From: an uncultured Saprospiraceae bacterium
Lineage (GTDB): Bacteria > Bacteroidota > Bacteroidia > Chitinophagales > Saprospiraceae
DNA length: 55,499 nt
Direction of reading: 5' to 3'
Assembly: GCA_937974625.1 (NCBI GenBank)
Contig: CALJVJ010000214.1
Span: forward strand, 1-55,499
Position 1 is the stretch's first letter, and every line of letters starts with the position of its first letter. Positions 54,317 through 55,499 of this stretch are shown here, one piece after another. The position numbers and the translations under genes were made by a program. The notes beneath the pieces are model-generated. The model made no database searches and was not told the DNA's origin. It was given only the letters and a program-made list of their open reading frames with translations.

Positions 54317-55336
54317 CTACTCTATATATGGGTCTAACGTCTCAATACTTCCATCCGCTCGATATTTTATCTCCGCCACTTTCATTGACCTCAAATGCGT
54401 CACCCCTTCGGACAGAGAGGAATCATGGTAAAATAAATACCACTTCCCTTCCACTTCACAAATAGAATGATGAGAGGTCCAACCAACTACAGGATTCAAA
54501 ATTCGACCTCTGTACGTAAAAGGACCATAAGGACTATCACCTGTCGCATAACAGATAAAATGAGTATCACCTGTAGAATACGAAAAATAATATTTACCTT
54601 GGTAAAAATGCACCCATGGTGCTTCAAAAAATCGACGGTCATTATCTCCTGCTAAGAGTAAGTCTCCATTTTCATCAAGAATTTTTATTTCTCTTGGCGT
54701 TTCCGCAAACTCCTTTAAATCGTCTGTCAATTTTGCCATGATGGGCAGCAAGGCGGGTTCATTGGCCGCGGGTTCTACATGCTTTTCATCGTATTGATTA
54801 TTCCGATATTTCTGCAATTGTCCGCCCCAAATACCTCCAAAATACAGGTAATAACTCCCATCTGCATCTTCATAAACAGCAGGGTCAATAGAATAACTTC
54901 CTGCTATTGCTTCGGGTTCTGCTTTAAATGGGCCACTGGGACTATCCCCAATAGCTACCCCTATTTTAAAAATATTTTCTTTTGTTTTGGCTGGAAAATA
55001 AAGATAGTATTTCCCATTTTTATGTGCTGCATCGGGTGCCCACATTTGTCTATCCGCCCAAGGCACATCTTTGACGTGTAAGCCCACCCCATGGTCCACC
55101 ACATGTCCGCCAATTTTTTCCATAGAAAAGACATGATAATCTTCCATTCCAAAATGGTCTCCATTGTCATTAAATGGAATTCCGGCATCAATATCATGAG
55201 AAGGGTAAATGTAGACTTTCCCTTCAAAGACATGAGCCGATGGGTCTGCCGTGTAGATATGCGTTACAACAGGCTGAGAAATTGCTTGCTTTCTTAATTT
55301 TTTAAAATCTACGTGTTCTATACTATCTTCAGGCAT
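54317..55336 (-). CDS. GH43-type glycoside hydrolase
   Basis: A 339-aa protein with the five-bladed propeller pattern of GH43 enzymes, which attack arabinan or xylan side chains. The three acidic residues are recognisable: base Asp31 in TADPSAHV, pKa modulator Asp151 in SIDPAVYED and acid Glu238 in FFEAPWVHF. WAPDAAHKNGKYYLYF is a family signature. There is no signal peptide, so it is probably cytoplasmic and acts on imported oligosaccharides, or a longer start upstream was missed. It lies on the edge of the window with no sugar-uptake genes adjacent. Confidence 0.88.
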   Translation of the reverse strand: MPEDSIEHVDFKKLRKQAISQPVVTHIYTADPSAHVFEGKVYIYPSHDIDAGIPFNDNGDHFGMEDYHVFSMEKIGGHVVDHGVGLHVKDVPWADRQMWAPDAAHKNGKYYLYFPAKTKENIFKIGVAIGDSPSGPFKAEPEAIAGSYSIDPAVYEDADGSYYLYFGGIWGGQLQKYRNNQYDEKHVEPAANEPALLPIMAKLTDDLKEFAETPREIKILDENGDLLLAGDNDRRFFEAPWVHFYQGKYYFSYSTGDTHFICYATGDSPYGPFTYRGRILNPVVGWTSHHSICEVEGKWYLFYHDSSLSEGVTHLRSMKVAEIKYRADGSIETLDPYIE

Positions 55337-55430
55337 GTGTTTTGAATGTTGAATGTTGAATTAGGGGTGTTAAGAGAAATAATTTTTAAAGAATTTTTTG
55401 GCGATAATTATCGATATTACCGAGAATCCT

Positions 55431-55499
55431 GTAGGGGCAATGCCTTGTGCTTGCCCAATTTTAACCGAAAATATTCTTAGACTCGGGCAACCACAAGGG
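55431..55499. repeat. Hairpin repeat cut by window end
   Basis: CCTTGTGCTTGCCC and, after a spacer, GGGCAACCACAAGG are inverted copies with one mismatch. The opening GTAGGGGCAA phrase is typical of an intergenic repeat seen in many bacteria (recollection). The element probably continues past the window. Confidence 0.6.

Overview
The window looks like chromosomal DNA from a Bacteroidota bacterium, most likely a Saprospiria-type environmental lineage (inference). The evidence is the AT-rich composition, A-rich ribosome-binding regions in place of Shine-Dalgarno sites, promoters of the Bacteroidota form TTG-N19-TAnnTTTG, and several very large secreted proteins ending in the gliding-motility/type IX secretion (T9SS) C-terminal domain. 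No rRNA, tRNA, transposase gene, prophage or CRISPR array was seen. About 30 protein genes are intact, and no frameshifted gene was found.

Layout. 1-10 kb: a MATE exporter, a Crp/Fnr-type regulator, a TIR-TPR-SDR fusion protein, a secreted four-repeat Ig-like protein and a lipid-anchored TlpA-type thioredoxin. 10-33 kb: two giant T9SS cargo proteins (about 1594 and 1799 aa) flank a mixed set: a double-ABC ATPase of ModF/PhrA type, a MoxR AAA ATPase with a VWA partner, a small secreted protein, TesB thioesterase, an SDR, an aldehyde dehydrogenase, a secreted clan-A-like glycosidase and a saccharopine-dehydrogenase-like enoyl reductase. 34-41 kb: an oligopeptidase B-type S9 peptidase, an ABC importer pair (ATPase and permease, no binding protein), a PQQ dehydrogenase with an inserted cytochrome c domain, and a DUF1304 membrane protein. 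41-49 kb: a small secreted protein behind a strong promoter and a structured leader of about 320 nt, a transglutaminase-like protein, an MFS transporter, the haem-export genes ccmB, ccmC and ccmD, and glutamate dehydrogenase. 49-55 kb: a DUF255 thioredoxin-like protein, a gamma-glutamylcyclotransferase-like protein, a third T9SS cargo protein and a GH43-type glycosidase.

How the parts fit. Cell-surface and export functions dominate: three T9SS type-B cargo proteins, secreted Ig-repeat proteins and glycosidases. Cytochrome c maturation (ccmBCD), a haem-containing PQQ dehydrogenase and TlpA/DUF255 thioredoxin-fold proteins suggest an aerobic, cytochrome-rich periplasm (inference).

Most notable. 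(1) The 1034-aa TIR-TPR-SDR fusion, whose TIR domain appears to lack the catalytic glutamate. (2) Two tandem hairpins with the same seven-base apical loop UCCCACA in the leader before the gene at 41505. (3) Intergenic hairpin repeats of several kinds: a dispersed family copied on both sides of one gene, a 138-bp element with two mutually exclusive folds, and short word-like tandem repeats that begin right at stop codons of seven genes. (4) Candidate leaderless transcripts in which TTTG of the promoter lies exactly 4 nt before ATG.
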